64,000 nt of DNA, taken from assembly GCA_030065125.1 (NCBI GenBank), contig JASJDM010000001.1:208365-272364 (forward strand), given 5' to 3'. This document shows positions 1 through 8,934 of this stretch, one piece after another. The position numbers were made by a program, and so were the translations under genes. Within the stretch, counting starts at the first letter, position 1. Each line of letters begins with the position of its first letter. The notes beneath the pieces were generated by a model, which was not told where the DNA came from, ran no database searches, and saw only the letters and a list, made by a program, of their open reading frames with translations. The stretch comes from Lysobacterales bacterium (GTDB lineage: Bacteria; Pseudomonadota; Gammaproteobacteria; Xanthomonadales; SZUA-38).

Positions 1-2049
1 CATCAGGGTCATCCGATGGCCCTGGCCCAGCTTGTCCATGGTGGCAGCATGGGAATCCGAAATGGCGGCCTCGGCCTCGGCCAGGCGGCCGGCTTGCTGG
101 TATCGGATGCCCAGGCCGCTTCGGGCTACCAGGGTGACGGGATGGTCGGCCGCATAGAGCGCGGTAGCACGCTCGATGACCTGCAGGTTCAACTGGATCG
201 CTCGCTCATGTTGCCCCAGTTTCGACAACACGACAGACAGGGAATTGGCAGTGGCAATCCAGGACCTGCTTTGAACACCGGAATCCTGCTCGTCGGCGGC
301 CAGCTTTCGCTCCAGTACACCGGCGGCGGGCTCATACTCCGACAGCTCGATGAGCGTTGTCGCCAGGGCGTGGGAGGCCATGGAGGTGACGGCATGGCCC
401 TCTCCGACCAACGCAATCAGGCCGTCGTGGGCCTGCTGCAGCATGTCACGCGCCTGGTTAACCTGGCCCTGTCTTCGCAGGTTTTCACCCAGCCGGACCA
501 GGGTGGCCCAATTGTCGGGGTCCCGGGTTTTCTCCGATGCCGGCCAGATCTCCAGCGCCCGCCGCAGCCAGCGCTCGCCCTCCTTCAGGTCGCCGCGGGT
601 CCGGGCAATGCAGGCCATGATCTTATGAGCACCCCGGTTGGCGGAATGGGTCGGTGGCAGGTTCTGGACCGCTGCAAAGGCCTGCTCCGCGTATTCCAGG
701 GCCCGCTCAGGGCTGCCCTGGCACTGGAAGATTCCAAGCTGCACGGCCGCCATGCCCGTCTCGGCATTGACCGGCATATCCATGCCTTTCAGTGAGGCCA
801 GGCTGGACTCCAGCAAGGCCAGGCCGTCGTCCCGGCGGCTGGTGCGGACGTAAGCGCCACCCACGGTGTACTCCACCATGGCCCGGACGTACTCGTCGGT
901 GTCATCTGCCAGCCGCAGCTCGGCCTCCTCCAGCACATCCATGACACGCACATCGTTGCCTCGGCCGCGCTGAAACGACGCGCCGATCACGTCCTGCAGG
1001 AAGGACATGGATGCGCGGCTGCGGTTGGCCGCCATTTCCGACGTCTGGCGGGCCTGGTCCGACACATACCAACCGGCGGCCGTGGCCACGATTACCGCGG
1101 CGAGGCCGGCAAAAGCCAAAACCAGGGACCGTCGACGCCGACGCTGCTCGGGCGCCTGGAGGATGTCCTGCAGGCGAGCCACCACTTCGCTGGCATCGGG
1201 CCTGTGGTCGGGATCGGTCGCCAGCATCATCCGCAGCAGGGCACGGTAATCCGGAGGTATTGCCTCCAGCGGCGGCGCTTGCCGCCGGGCACGATCCAGC
1301 TGCTCCAGGGTGTCCGCCGGGAAGGGGTATTGTCCAACCAGGCAGCGATACAGCAGCACCCCCAGGGAGTAGACATCGGAGGCCGGACTGGCCGGGTGAC
1401 CTTCGAGGGTTTCTGGAGCGGCGCTGAGCGGCGAAGCGGCGGTGAGTTGATCACCTTCTCGCAAGTCCACCGCCGCGCCAAAATCCAGCAGGATCACCCG
1501 CCCGCTGGGCTCAACAATGACGTTGCCGCCCTTGACGTCCCCGTGCACCAGGCCGGCGTCGTGCACCGCCACCAGGGCCGAAGCCAGCGACGTCACCACC
1601 TCGTGGGCCGGCGCGGTTGCCAGCGGCCCGTCCTCCAGCAGCTGGTCCAGTGACACGCCCTCCACCAGGTCCATCCAGATGCCGCCGTAATCCCCCTCGG
1701 TTTCCGCCCCGTGGATGCCGATGACGTTGGGGTGCCTGACCCGGGCCAGCCGGCGCGCTTCGTCCAGCCAGGTGCGCGTTTCGGTGGACCCCGCCGGCAA
1801 CATTTTGAGCGCAACGTATCGGCGCAGCTGGCGGTCGTACGCCCGGTGCACGCTGCCGAAGCTGCCGCGTCCAATCACCTCATAGACCTCCAGGTGGCGC
1901 CAGTGGAAGTCGCTCTCAGGCTGAACCGGCTCGTGGCTGTTGAAATCGTCGAACAGGGTAACAACCCGACGCACCCGGTCCAGGGCTGGAGATTTCTCCC
2001 CGAGGTCGGTTTCGATCTCCGACCAATCGAGTTGGTTTTTGTCGCTCAT
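1..2049 (-). CDS. Serine/threonine protein kinase with TPR region, partial (3' end outside window)
   Basis: Reading the minus strand from the ATG at 2049, the frame stays open for 683 codons to the window edge, so the C-terminus is missing. Protein-kinase motifs are clear: P-loop IGRGSFGSV at about residues 59-67, ATP lysine in VALK (K82), catalytic loop HGDVKGGN (169-176, Asp171) and DFG (189-191). The usual HRD is HGD, a non-RD kinase. A single membrane span lies at about 308-329 after an RRRRR stretch, followed by alpha-helical TPR-like repeats that would be outside the cytoplasm. It starts inside the stop codon of the sigma-factor gene (ATGA overlap), so the two are translationally coupled. 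Such sigma-kinase pairs are known in Xanthomonadales; the substrate is not known, and regulation of the sigma factor by phosphorylation is inference. Confidence 0.93.
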   Translation of the reverse strand, partial: MSDKNQLDWSEIETDLGEKSPALDRVRRVVTLFDDFNSHEPVQPESDFHWRHLEVYEVIGRGSFGSVHRAYDRQLRRYVALKMLPAGSTETRTWLDEARRLARVRHPNVIGIHGAETEGDYGGIWMDLVEGVSLDQLLEDGPLATAPAHEVVTSLASALVAVHDAGLVHGDVKGGNVIVEPSGRVILLDFGAAVDLREGDQLTAASPLSAAPETLEGHPASPASDVYSLGVLLYRCLVGQYPFPADTLEQLDRARRQAPPLEAIPPDYRALLRMMLATDPDHRPDASEVVARLQDILQAPEQRRRRRSLVLAFAGLAAVIVATAAGWYVSDQARQTSEMAANRSRASMSFLQDVIGASFQRGRGNDVRVMDVLEEAELRLADDTDEYVRAMVEYTVGGAYVRTSRRDDGLALLESSLASLKGMDMPVNAETGMAAVQLGIFQCQGSPERALEYAEQAFAAVQNLPPTHSANRGAHKIMACIARTRGDLKEGERWLRRALEIWPASEKTRDPDNWATLVRLGENLRRQGQVNQARDMLQQAHDGLIALVGEGHAVTSMASHALATTLIELSEYEPAAGVLERKLAADEQDSGVQSRSWIATANSLSVVLSKLGQHERAIQLNLQVIERATALYAADHPVTLVARSGLGIRYQQAGRLAEAEAAISDSHAATMDKLGQGHRMTLM

Positions 2050-2624
2050 TTTTCCTCTGGTTCGGGCAGTTCCTTGACCAGCGCCGCCAGGGCCCGCTGC
2101 ACCATCATCCGGGCCGCATTGGCCGAGGGGCATTCCAGCTCGCGCGCTATGGACTCAAAGTCCAGTCCCAGCTCCACCCGCAGGATCACCGCGGTGCGCT
2201 TGGGTTCCGGCAGACGGTTCACCGCCGCCTCGAAAGCCTCCAGGTCTTCCAGGTCCGCGATGCTGTCGGGACCTTCCGCTGTTCGCAGGCGTACGCTTTC
2301 GGCCAGGACAATCCGCTGGCGTGCCCGGCTGGTGCGCCGGACTTCGTCTTTGACAACGGACAACAGTACCGTTCGCAGGTAGGCCAGGAATGCACCGGGA
2401 TGCTTCGCTTCAAAGTCCTCCAGGTTGTTTAAGGCCCGAACCAGGGTGATTTGCACAAGATCGTCGGTTTCTGACAGGTCGCGCCCGTACTTGGGGAGCC
2501 GTCCGCGGGCCCAGCGGGTGAGAACCGGCAGGCATTTTTCGGCAAGCAGATCCCGCGCAATCACTTCCCCCGCGTTTGATCGGGCGATGAGCTCGCGGGT
2601 TGTCGTCAGGTCGGCGCCTTCCAT
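2046..2624 (-). CDS. ECF-type RNA polymerase sigma factor
   Basis: 192 residues, the usual ECF length. Region 2 is at about residues 25-95 (RDLSETDDLVQITLVRALNN, then a GAFLAYLR stretch) and region 4 at about 130-185 with the helix-turn-helix LDFESIARELECPSANAARM. There is no anti-sigma factor beside it; instead the next gene is a membrane Ser/Thr kinase overlapping by 4 bp. The start is supported by AGAGGA about 9 bases upstream. It is closely similar along its length to the sigma factor at 13898-14455, so the two are paralogues. The start lies 33 bp after the TolB/TPR gene, which is probably in the same operon. Target promoters are unknown. Confidence 0.93.
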   Translation of the reverse strand: MEGADLTTTRELIARSNAGEVIARDLLAEKCLPVLTRWARGRLPKYGRDLSETDDLVQITLVRALNNLEDFEAKHPGAFLAYLRTVLLSVVKDEVRRTSRARQRIVLAESVRLRTAEGPDSIADLEDLEAFEAAVNRLPEPKRTAVILRVELGLDFESIARELECPSANAARMMVQRALAALVKELPEPEEK

Positions 2625-2657
2625 CAGCAGGATTCCTCTCGGCAGAGGATGCCAATG

Positions 2658-4346
2658 TTAGCGCAGACGGCGGTGACTCCGATCAACCGCTGACGAAGTT
2701 GCTTTTGCCCGGGACCTGCGGCCGAACCAGCGTTTGCGTTTTCCCTGCTGCGGTAGGTTTTGCAGCAGCCGGTCAAAGCGCGGATCCCCCCGGAGCGGGG
2801 CGAGGTCTTCGTCATTGCGCATCCACGCTGCCGACACCGTGCCGTGTTCAACGGATTGCTCAAGGTACTCAAAAGCCTTTTCCACATCCCCCAGGGTGGC
2901 GTAATTGCACGCGAGATTGTAGAGCACCACGGAATCCGTGGGATCGATTTCCACGGCCCGATTGAGCCAGCGGATGGCGCGCTCCGTTTGACCCAGCACT
3001 ATCAACGAACCGGCGCCCAGGTGCAGGGCCCGGGTATCGTCGGGATACCACTCCAGATGCCTTTCCACCACTTCGATGGCTTCTGCTGCCTCTTTTACGG
3101 CCAGGTCCATCTGGCCCAGGCCTCGCAGGATCTGTACCCGCAGCAGTCGCGCCTGAAATTCGCCCGGACTGACCTCCGCGGCCCTGGCAAACAGCTCGGC
3201 GGCCCGTTTGAGATGACCCTGGTGAAACCGTGCCCGTGCCGAGTAGTAGTAGGCTTCGTAAAGCTTGGGGTTCAGGGTAAGCGCTTCCGCGAACTCGGCG
3301 TCGGCCCTGGCGTAATCGTCACTGATCAGCAGCGCCAGGCCGCGGGATGCATGGGCCTCGGCCAGGTCCGGGTTCAGGTTCACGGCCTTGCGGCTCGCCA
3401 CCCGTGCCTCCTCCCGGTAATCCTCCTGGGGATCCTCGTACATTACCAGGAAGGAAAAACAGTCCGCGTAGCCCGCCCACGCCAGGGAAAAATTGGGGTC
3501 GATATCGATGGCCTGGCGAAACATCTGCCGGGCGAACTGCATGTCCTTTTTCCGGAACCGGTTAAAGAACTCCCGCCCCCGCAGATAATACTGGTAAGCC
3601 AGAATGTCCTGGCTGAATGTGGACTTGATGGCCGACTGTTCATGAGGCTGCAGCGTTTCGACCATGGACCTGGCGATGCTCTCGGCAATCTCGTCCTGCA
3701 CGGTAAACAGGTCCCCCAGTTCGCCGTCGTAGCAGTTGGACCAGAGGCGGTACCCGTCGGCCACGTTGATCAGTTCGGCCGTCACTCTCAACTGCTCACC
3801 GGCGGTCCGGACACTACCCTCGAGAACGGATTGAACACCCAGTTGCCGACCGATTTCACGAACATCGATGGACTGGCCCCTGAACTGAAACGAGGAGGTC
3901 CGGGCCGAGGTATGCAGACGCTCGATGCGGGTCAGGGCGCTCAGGATGGCCTCGGCCACGCCGTCACACAGATACTGCTGATCCGAGTCCGGGCTCATAT
4001 CTGCGAAGGGCAATACCGCAACGGACGGAAGGTCATCCGGCGGGGCTGGAGGAGTGCGGATGATGCCGCTTTTGCCCGCTGCGGAATCCGGAAGTAATCG
4101 GGGCGGGCGCAGCTCAAAATACCAGGAGATGATCAGGACCAGCGGGAATCCCGAGATGACCAGCACGACCAGGGCCGTCAATGCCCAATCGGGCAGATGC
4201 AGCGGGGCAAAGGTGACTTCCCCGATCTGCAGTAGAAGCCAACCCACGACCGCATATGCCACTGCGGCCCGCAGCACCTTCCGGCCTCTCAATTCAGCGA
4301 TGAACCCGGACAGGCGCTGATGCAGGGATTCACCCATTTCGACCAC
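2658..4346 (-). CDS. Membrane-anchored TolB-like/TPR protein
   Basis: 562 residues. Residues about 20-45 and 55-75 form membrane helices (AVAYAVVGWLLLQI, then a second hydrophobic stretch ending at WYFELRPP). Residues about 107-235 carry the TolB-amino-terminal-like module starting SVAVLPFADMSPDSDQQYL, typical of proteins that link adenylate-cyclase-like or CadC-like sensors to TPR arrays. The rest is TPR (for example AHASRGLALLISDDYARADA). No cyclase domain or DNA-binding domain is present, so the output is probably a protein-protein contact. It precedes the sigma factor by 33 bp, which suggests it feeds into the sigma-kinase cassette. A second Met four codons in is an alternative start. The C-terminus is basic (KRKRWFGRRSR). 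Confidence 0.85.
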   Translation of the reverse strand: MVEMGESLHQRLSGFIAELRGRKVLRAAVAYAVVGWLLLQIGEVTFAPLHLPDWALTALVVLVISGFPLVLIISWYFELRPPRLLPDSAAGKSGIIRTPPAPPDDLPSVAVLPFADMSPDSDQQYLCDGVAEAILSALTRIERLHTSARTSSFQFRGQSIDVREIGRQLGVQSVLEGSVRTAGEQLRVTAELINVADGYRLWSNCYDGELGDLFTVQDEIAESIARSMVETLQPHEQSAIKSTFSQDILAYQYYLRGREFFNRFRKKDMQFARQMFRQAIDIDPNFSLAWAGYADCFSFLVMYEDPQEDYREEARVASRKAVNLNPDLAEAHASRGLALLISDDYARADAEFAEALTLNPKLYEAYYYSARARFHQGHLKRAAELFARAAEVSPGEFQARLLRVQILRGLGQMDLAVKEAAEAIEVVERHLEWYPDDTRALHLGAGSLIVLGQTERAIRWLNRAVEIDPTDSVVLYNLACNYATLGDVEKAFEYLEQSVEHGTVSAAWMRNDEDLAPLRGDPRFDRLLQNLPQQGKRKRWFGRRSRAKATSSAVDRSHRRLR

Positions 4347-4478
4347 CGTACGACAGGCGATCCAGCCCTATTTCAAACTACGCCGGCACAATCGGAATTG
4401 GCACCGTGAAAGCTACCTATCTCCCGCAGTGTGAAGCGGATCATGGTTGAGGTCGCCCAGGACTTCTACACTGGGGAG

Positions 4479-5948
4479 ATGAACACTGGTTTATTCAGGC
4501 TTGTCCCGCTGCTCGCCGCGCTGGGTGTCACCCAGGCCATGGCCGGGGACGTTTTTTTCGTAGCACCCGGCGGCAGCGATCAGACCGGCAACGGCAGCCC
4601 TGGAAACCCCTGGGCCAGCATCACCCATGCGGTGGACAACGCAACCGAGGGCGCCACTATCCTGGTACGCCCGGGAACCTACAACGGTCGGCAAAGACTC
4701 AGGCGTGAATTTGAAAGCACCGTCACTGTCATGTCCGAGGTGCCCTACGCAGCGCGCCTGCGCCACAACGGTGGCGCGCCCCTGATCGCCTACTACGCCC
4801 GCAATATCACTATCGAGGGGTTCGACATCGCCCACGCGCCGGACAATACCGGCGGGCTGGTGATTCAGGTCCAGGACCTGCTGGGTGCGGTCAGCGGCAG
4901 CGCCGGCGGAACCGATCCCGTGGTCTCGGGCATTACCTTCCGCAACAACATCATCCACGACAGCACCAACAACGACCTGTTGAAGATCAATAACGGCGCG
5001 GAAGATGTGCTGGTGGAGGGCAACCTGTTCTTCAACCAGCAGGGATCCGACGAACACATGGACGTCAACAGCGTGATTGGCGTGACGATCCAGGACAACA
5101 TCTTCCTCAACACCGTGGACACAGGCACCAGTTCTTTCGTGGTGGTCAAAGACAGCAATGGCAACGATGACTCGGTTCTGGGGGCCAGCGATATCATTGT
5201 GCGGCGGAATGTCTTTTTGAACTGGAACGGAAATGCGGGGCAGAGTTTCCTGCGCTTTGGAGAGGACGGCACCGCCAACTTCGAGGCCTTCGATCTGCTG
5301 GTGGAGAACAACCTGATGATCGGGAACTCAGGGGACCTGATGCGAACGCCCTTCACCGTGCAGGGGTCTCGGGACCTGGTGTTCCGCAACAACACGCTGG
5401 TCGGGGACATGCCAGCGCGCAGTTTCGCCGGGCGGCTTCTGGCCGGCGGCACTGGCGGCAATGAGAATCTGCGGTTCGTCAACAACATCTATTCTGATCC
5501 CACCGGCACCATGGGCAGCGAGGCTTTCAGTGGCGTGGACCTGTTCGACGCGCCGGCCGGCGAGACCGCGTCATTCCTGCTGGACAACAATATGTACTGG
5601 AACGGCGGTAATCCTATCCCCAACGACTCCGGCCAGGCGGTGATGTTTGGCGATGACGCCAACGCCATCGTGGCCGACCCCCAATTAGGTAACCAGGCGG
5701 GCCTGGTGGTACCGGTGTGGAACGGCAGCACCTTCGCCGATGGGTCCAGCTCCATCCGGCAGGCCTTTGAATCCCTGGTCAATCAGTACGGCGTTCCCGG
5801 ATCCAATACCCAGGCGGTGGACACCGCCGACCCCACCGAGGCCGCTTTTGAAGACATCCTGGGCCGGGAGCGGGGACCGCTGCCGGACCTGGGCGCCTAC
5901 GAAATCGACCCCATCGACGACACCGTTTTTTCCGACAGCTTCGAATAA
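4479..5948 (+). CDS. Secreted right-handed beta-helix protein with C-terminal FSDSFE tail
   Basis: From the ATG at 4479 the protein opens with a Sec signal peptide (MNTGLFRLVPLLAALGVTQAMA, cleavage before GDVFF). A GTG at 4431 and ATG at 4443 are in frame but would put 12-16 polar residues ahead of the signal peptide, so 4479 is preferred. The early part resembles DUF1565-type beta-helix openings (VAPGGSDQTGNGSPGNPW), and later Asn-rich rungs (FRNNIIHDSTNND, VEGNLFFNQQGSDEHMDVNS) repeat through about residue 400, as in pectate-lyase-like or carbohydrate-binding beta-helices. No catalytic set is identifiable. The last residues DDTVFSDSFE match the tail of the unrelated secreted protein at 43489-44715, which suggests a shared export or sorting signal. 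It stands alone and is divergent from the TolB/TPR gene. Confidence 0.85.
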   Translation: MNTGLFRLVPLLAALGVTQAMAGDVFFVAPGGSDQTGNGSPGNPWASITHAVDNATEGATILVRPGTYNGRQRLRREFESTVTVMSEVPYAARLRHNGGAPLIAYYARNITIEGFDIAHAPDNTGGLVIQVQDLLGAVSGSAGGTDPVVSGITFRNNIIHDSTNNDLLKINNGAEDVLVEGNLFFNQQGSDEHMDVNSVIGVTIQDNIFLNTVDTGTSSFVVVKDSNGNDDSVLGASDIIVRRNVFLNWNGNAGQSFLRFGEDGTANFEAFDLLVENNLMIGNSGDLMRTPFTVQGSRDLVFRNNTLVGDMPARSFAGRLLAGGTGGNENLRFVNNIYSDPTGTMGSEAFSGVDLFDAPAGETASFLLDNNMYWNGGNPIPNDSGQAVMFGDDANAIVADPQLGNQAGLVVPVWNGSTFADGSSSIRQAFESLVNQYGVPGSNTQAVDTADPTEAAFEDILGRERGPLPDLGAYEIDPIDDTVFSDSFE

Positions 5949-6039
5949 TCACCGCCCGCTGACCCCACCTGCCGCCGATTTCTGAGCGGCAGATTGCCGC
6001 CGTTGGCCCGACCCGGGCCGCCGTTTTGTTTCATTTTGA

Positions 6040-6066
6040 TGCATTTCCGGATATGCATTGCCGGAT
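6040..6066 (+). promoter_or_regulatory. 13-bp direct repeat upstream of the DUF6502 gene
   Basis: TGCATTTCCGGAT (6040-6052) and TGCATTGCCGGAT (6054-6066) are tandem, 12 of 13 bases identical and 14 bp apart. This could be a regulator binding site. The function is inferred only from position, about 80 bp ahead of the start codon. Confidence 0.4.
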
Positions 6067-6091
6067 CGATTGTGTTAAAAAAACTCCCTGG

Positions 6092-6131
6092 TGAAAAAAT
6101 TTTTTCATTTGAAGCCTTTTTTTGCTTCAAA
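6092..6131 (+). promoter_or_regulatory. AT-rich double hairpin leader immediately before the DUF6502 ribosome binding site
   Basis: Two perfect inverted repeats stand back to back in an otherwise GC-rich genome. TGAAAAAATTTTTTCA (6092-6107) is a 16-bp palindrome. TTTGAAGC (6108-6115) pairs with GCTTCAAA (6124-6131) around an 8-base T-rich loop. The second ends just before the AGAGAGGA ribosome binding site, so folding of the transcript could limit initiation (thermosensor-like or attenuator), or the palindrome could bind a protein. Both roles are inference. Confidence 0.45.
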
Positions 6132-6143
6132 AGAGAGGACCTT

Positions 6144-6956
6144 ATGTCAGCCCTTCAGCAGGATTATTTTTTAGAGTCACGTATTCACATCCGCAAGGCG
6201 GTGTACTCGGTGTTCTACCCGGTTTGCCGGCTGCTGCTTCGCTACGGCTTCAACTACCGGGAACTGGTCGACATCCTCAAGAAAGCCCTGGTGGACGCGG
6301 CCCGGGAAGAGGGCCAGATTGACGGCCGAAAACCGACCAAGGCACGGGTCGCCATGCTGTCCGGGCTGACCCGGCAGGACACTTCCCGCCTGCTGGACTC
6401 GACCCTGACGGAGATTCCGCACAAGTCGAATCCCCAGGCGCAGATCCTGGGCGCCTGGAACTCCCAGCCCCAGTGGATGACCGGCAAAGGCACACCGCGC
6501 AGCCTCTCCATGGAGCAATTCACCGAGTTATGTGCCGAACACACCACCTCTTACACGCCCAACACCATCCTGGAGGAGTTCCTGACCAGCGGCAAGGTGG
6601 AGTGGACGGAAAAGAAAAAGCTGCGGCTGCTGGAAGTTGAATACTCGCCCGCGGACAGCACCCGCCGCTTCGTCACCGGCATGGTGGCAGTAAACCGCGT
6701 TCTCAACACGGTACTGAACAACCTGTCCACGGAACCGGGCACGGATCGCTATTACCAGCAGACTGTTCTCAGCCGATTCATTCCTTCCTCACGCCGGCTG
6801 GAACTGCGCGAAAAGACCAAGGAAGCGGCACGGGACTTTCACCAAGAAATCGGGGCCTTGTATGACCTCGCAGAGGCCACTCTCGACGGTATGGAAAAAG
6901 ACACCGTCGGACTGGTGGCCGTTTACTTCGAAGAACCGCTCGATGAAAAGAGCTAA
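6144..6956 (+). CDS. DUF6502 family protein
   Basis: The ATG at 6144 follows AGAGAGGA by 5 bases and begins MSALQQDYFLESRIH. Frame extension upstream to 5994 crosses the AT-rich hairpins and is rejected. The 270-residue product matches my recollection of DUF6502: an opening PVCRLLLRYGFNYRELVDIL, the GRKPTKARVAMLSGLTRQDT segment that looks like a winged-helix or small HTH, then ILGAWNSQPQW and a central module (SMEQFTELCAEH to VEWTEKKKLRLLE) typical of a second wHTH-like fold. No signal peptide or membrane span, so cytoplasmic, possibly nucleic-acid binding. It is followed 29 bp later by a small exported repeat protein, almost certainly co-transcribed. Function of the family is unknown. Confidence 0.85.
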   Translation: MSALQQDYFLESRIHIRKAVYSVFYPVCRLLLRYGFNYRELVDILKKALVDAAREEGQIDGRKPTKARVAMLSGLTRQDTSRLLDSTLTEIPHKSNPQAQILGAWNSQPQWMTGKGTPRSLSMEQFTELCAEHTTSYTPNTILEEFLTSGKVEWTEKKKLRLLEVEYSPADSTRRFVTGMVAVNRVLNTVLNNLSTEPGTDRYYQQTVLSRFIPSSRRLELREKTKEAARDFHQEIGALYDLAEATLDGMEKDTVGLVAVYFEEPLDEKS

Positions 6957-6985
6957 ACCCCCACGATCCAACAGGAGGAAGTCCT

Positions 6986-7228
6986 ATGAACCGCGTATTT
7001 CGTGCGGCTATCGTCGCCGCTTGCTTGTCTATCACTCCCGTTATTGCCTCTGAAAACGACGGCACCACCGGTAAGTCCTTTTCCAACCCCACAACAACCA
7101 TGGCGACTTACTGGCAGGCCATAGCCTGCAAGTACTTTGGTGTATGTCAGGCCAAACCCGCGACCCCCAAATCAGAAAACGACGGAACTACGACAAAGTC
7201 AGAAAACGACGGAACAACAGGCGATTGA
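6986..7228 (+). CDS. Small exported protein with SENDGTT repeats
   Basis: 80 residues, strong ribosome binding site AGGAGG 8 bases before the ATG. Signal peptide residues 1-21 (MNRVFRAAIVAACLSITPVIA). The mature chain would start exactly at the first SENDGTT (22-28) and end with two more in tandem (63-69 and 72-78): three copies of S-E-N-D-G-T-T followed by GK, TK and GD. The middle carries a CKYFGVC pair (Cys48, Cys54) that could form a disulfide, and an aromatic patch TYWQAI. I know no family for it. It lies 29 bp after the DUF6502 gene and is followed by a strong stem-loop, so it is the last gene of a two-gene operon. Secreted or periplasmic peptide is the likely class; function unknown. 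Confidence 0.75.
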   Translation: MNRVFRAAIVAACLSITPVIASENDGTTGKSFSNPTTTMATYWQAIACKYFGVCQAKPATPKSENDGTTTKSENDGTTGD

Positions 7229-7238
7229 GCCAGCACGA

Positions 7239-7261
7239 TGAGCCCGCCCCGGGCGGGCTCA
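7239..7261 (+). terminator. Stem-loop after the DUF6502/SENDGTT operon
   Basis: TGAGCCCGCC pairs perfectly with GGCGGGCTCA around a CCG loop, 11 bases after the stop codon. There is no U-tract, so it may need Rho or serve mainly to protect the 3' end. Confidence 0.6.
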
Positions 7262-7399
7262 TCAAGCTTCAAGACTGACCATGCTTAAGACCACGACAAC
7301 AAACAAATCATCAGCACCGGAGGGATCCGGGACGGCTCCCATGCTCGGCGACGGACTCGCGGGCACCGGGATCGCCCGGTAGCGACTGCCTCAGCGCGG

Positions 7400-8767
7400 C
7401 TAAAGGTTGGCTTCCACCGGAACGCCCTCGCGCTTGTAGACCACCCCGCCCTTCATCACCAGGTCAACCCTGGACAGCAGGTTGATGTAGCGCAGTACGT
7501 CACCCCGAACGGCCACGATGTCGGCGTACTTGCCTGCCGAAACGGTACCCCACTGGTCGCTGACCCCCATCATGACCGACGGCCAGTAAGTGGCCGATCG
7601 GATCACCTGCATGGGAGGGATGTCCATGATGCGAACCCACACATCCAGTTCGTTCCAGGTTGACTGACAGTGAAACTTCATGGGGATACCACTGTCGGTG
7701 CCCACCAGGAACACCACCCCGGCGTCTCTCAGCTGGTTGATCTTCCGTTTCAGTGTTGGCTTGCGCAGAGGCGTCAGCTGGGAATATCCCAGCTGTCCGG
7801 GATGCTGAATGGATGCCTTGATATCCTGGATCAGGTCGTCTGACAGGCCGCGATGCCAGCAGTCGTTGTCCAGGTGCTCCGGATTGGCCACCGTGTTGGT
7901 GTAGTTCCACAGCCCTTCCACCGTTGGCGTCCAGTACAGCGGGCCACCCGCCACACGCCCGGTGGCGGTGCGTTCCCGCAGGGCAGCAATCACGTCCGGC
8001 GGATACTCCGGCGCCGTGGTCAGTCCGGTGTGCTCGAAGTTGTCCACGCCGATTTTCAGCCCCACCCGGATTTCGTCGGGGCGATGGGAATGCGCCACGA
8101 CTTTCAGTCCGTGTTTGTGGGCCTCGTCCACGATGGCGCTGGCCTCTTCCAGGGTCATCTTGTCCTGGTCGATGAGCTTGACGATGTCCATGCCGGCCTC
8201 GGCCAGTTGCCGCACCTTCTGCCGGGCGTCACGCTCGCCTTTCACCGCCCAGCGATAGCCGGCCTGCCACTCCTCCACCTCGTGCTGGAGAAAGGGGCCC
8301 GACATGAACATCCGGGGGCCCGGAATCTCTCCACTGTCGATGCGCCGCTTGACCTCGGCCGAGGCCTCCAGCGGTGCCCCCAGGTCCCGGGCCGAAGTGA
8401 TTCCCGCCAGCAGAAGCTGTACCGCACTGGCCGGCATGATCTCCCTGGCAAAACGCCCCTGGTAGGTGCGCTGCCAGTGGGGATAATCGGCGTGACCCGT
8501 AATCATCAGGTGGGCATGGGACTCCCACAGGCCCGGGAGCACTGACATGCCTTCGGTGGAGATGACCTGGTAACCGTCGGGCACAGCCAGCGTCTCCACG
8601 GTGCCCACGGCTTCGATCCGGTCGCCGTTGACCAGGATCACGCTGTCGGCCAGCGGCGCTCCGCCGAATCCATCAATCAGGCGTCCACCAACCAGGGCCT
8701 TTTGATCCTGGCAGTGTGCAGCGGCGGACAACGTCAGCAGGACAAGCAGTGTAAGCAAGGATTTCAT
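7400..8767 (-). CDS. Exported amidohydrolase (imidazolonepropionase-like)
   Basis: 455 residues with an N-terminal signal peptide (MKSLLTLLVLLTLSAAAHC). Metal-dependent amidohydrolase residues are all present: HxH in ESHAHL (H84, H86), the bridging lysine in DIVKLID (K197), VVAHSH (H226), NFEHTG (H246) and GTDSG (D358). This arrangement is that of subtype-I amidohydrolases acting on cyclic amides or dipeptides (Xaa-Pro or Xaa-Arg carboxypeptidase-like), usually periplasmic or on the cell surface. GGAG sits 8 bases ahead of the start. It is transcribed alone and divergently from the ABA4-like gene. Downstream is a weak stem (ACCGGG/CCCGGT, 7365-7380) without a U-tract. The substrate cannot be told from sequence. 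Confidence 0.9.
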   Translation of the reverse strand: MKSLLTLLVLLTLSAAAHCQDQKALVGGRLIDGFGGAPLADSVILVNGDRIEAVGTVETLAVPDGYQVISTEGMSVLPGLWESHAHLMITGHADYPHWQRTYQGRFAREIMPASAVQLLLAGITSARDLGAPLEASAEVKRRIDSGEIPGPRMFMSGPFLQHEVEEWQAGYRWAVKGERDARQKVRQLAEAGMDIVKLIDQDKMTLEEASAIVDEAHKHGLKVVAHSHRPDEIRVGLKIGVDNFEHTGLTTAPEYPPDVIAALRERTATGRVAGGPLYWTPTVEGLWNYTNTVANPEHLDNDCWHRGLSDDLIQDIKASIQHPGQLGYSQLTPLRKPTLKRKINQLRDAGVVFLVGTDSGIPMKFHCQSTWNELDVWVRIMDIPPMQVIRSATYWPSVMMGVSDQWGTVSAGKYADIVAVRGDVLRYINLLSRVDLVMKGGVVYKREGVPVEANL

Positions 8768-8934
8768 GGATCAATCTCCGGCGGGGACACTGCGCCAGCC
8801 TGCCGACGACGGATGCTGACGTCAACCGGGAGCGCTCCTCCGGGCGGATCATGACGCGCTTTCGACCCCAAATTCACGTGGCCATCAACACGGCCCTCAT
8901 GTAATTGAACGTCATCAGATGCTGGAGCACGTAG

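Noticed and set aside
2760..4097. 445-residue open frame on the plus strand
   Set aside because: Antisense to the TolB/TPR gene, whose motifs are unmistakable; the composition is non-protein-like.
7060..7228. Possible CRISPR-like direct repeats
   Set aside because: The repeats are codon-based SENDGTT units within an open frame with uneven spacing and no spacers.
7281..7382. 33-residue open frame after the SENDGTT gene
   Set aside because: Lies beyond the stem-loop, has no ribosome binding site, no signal peptide and low-complexity composition.
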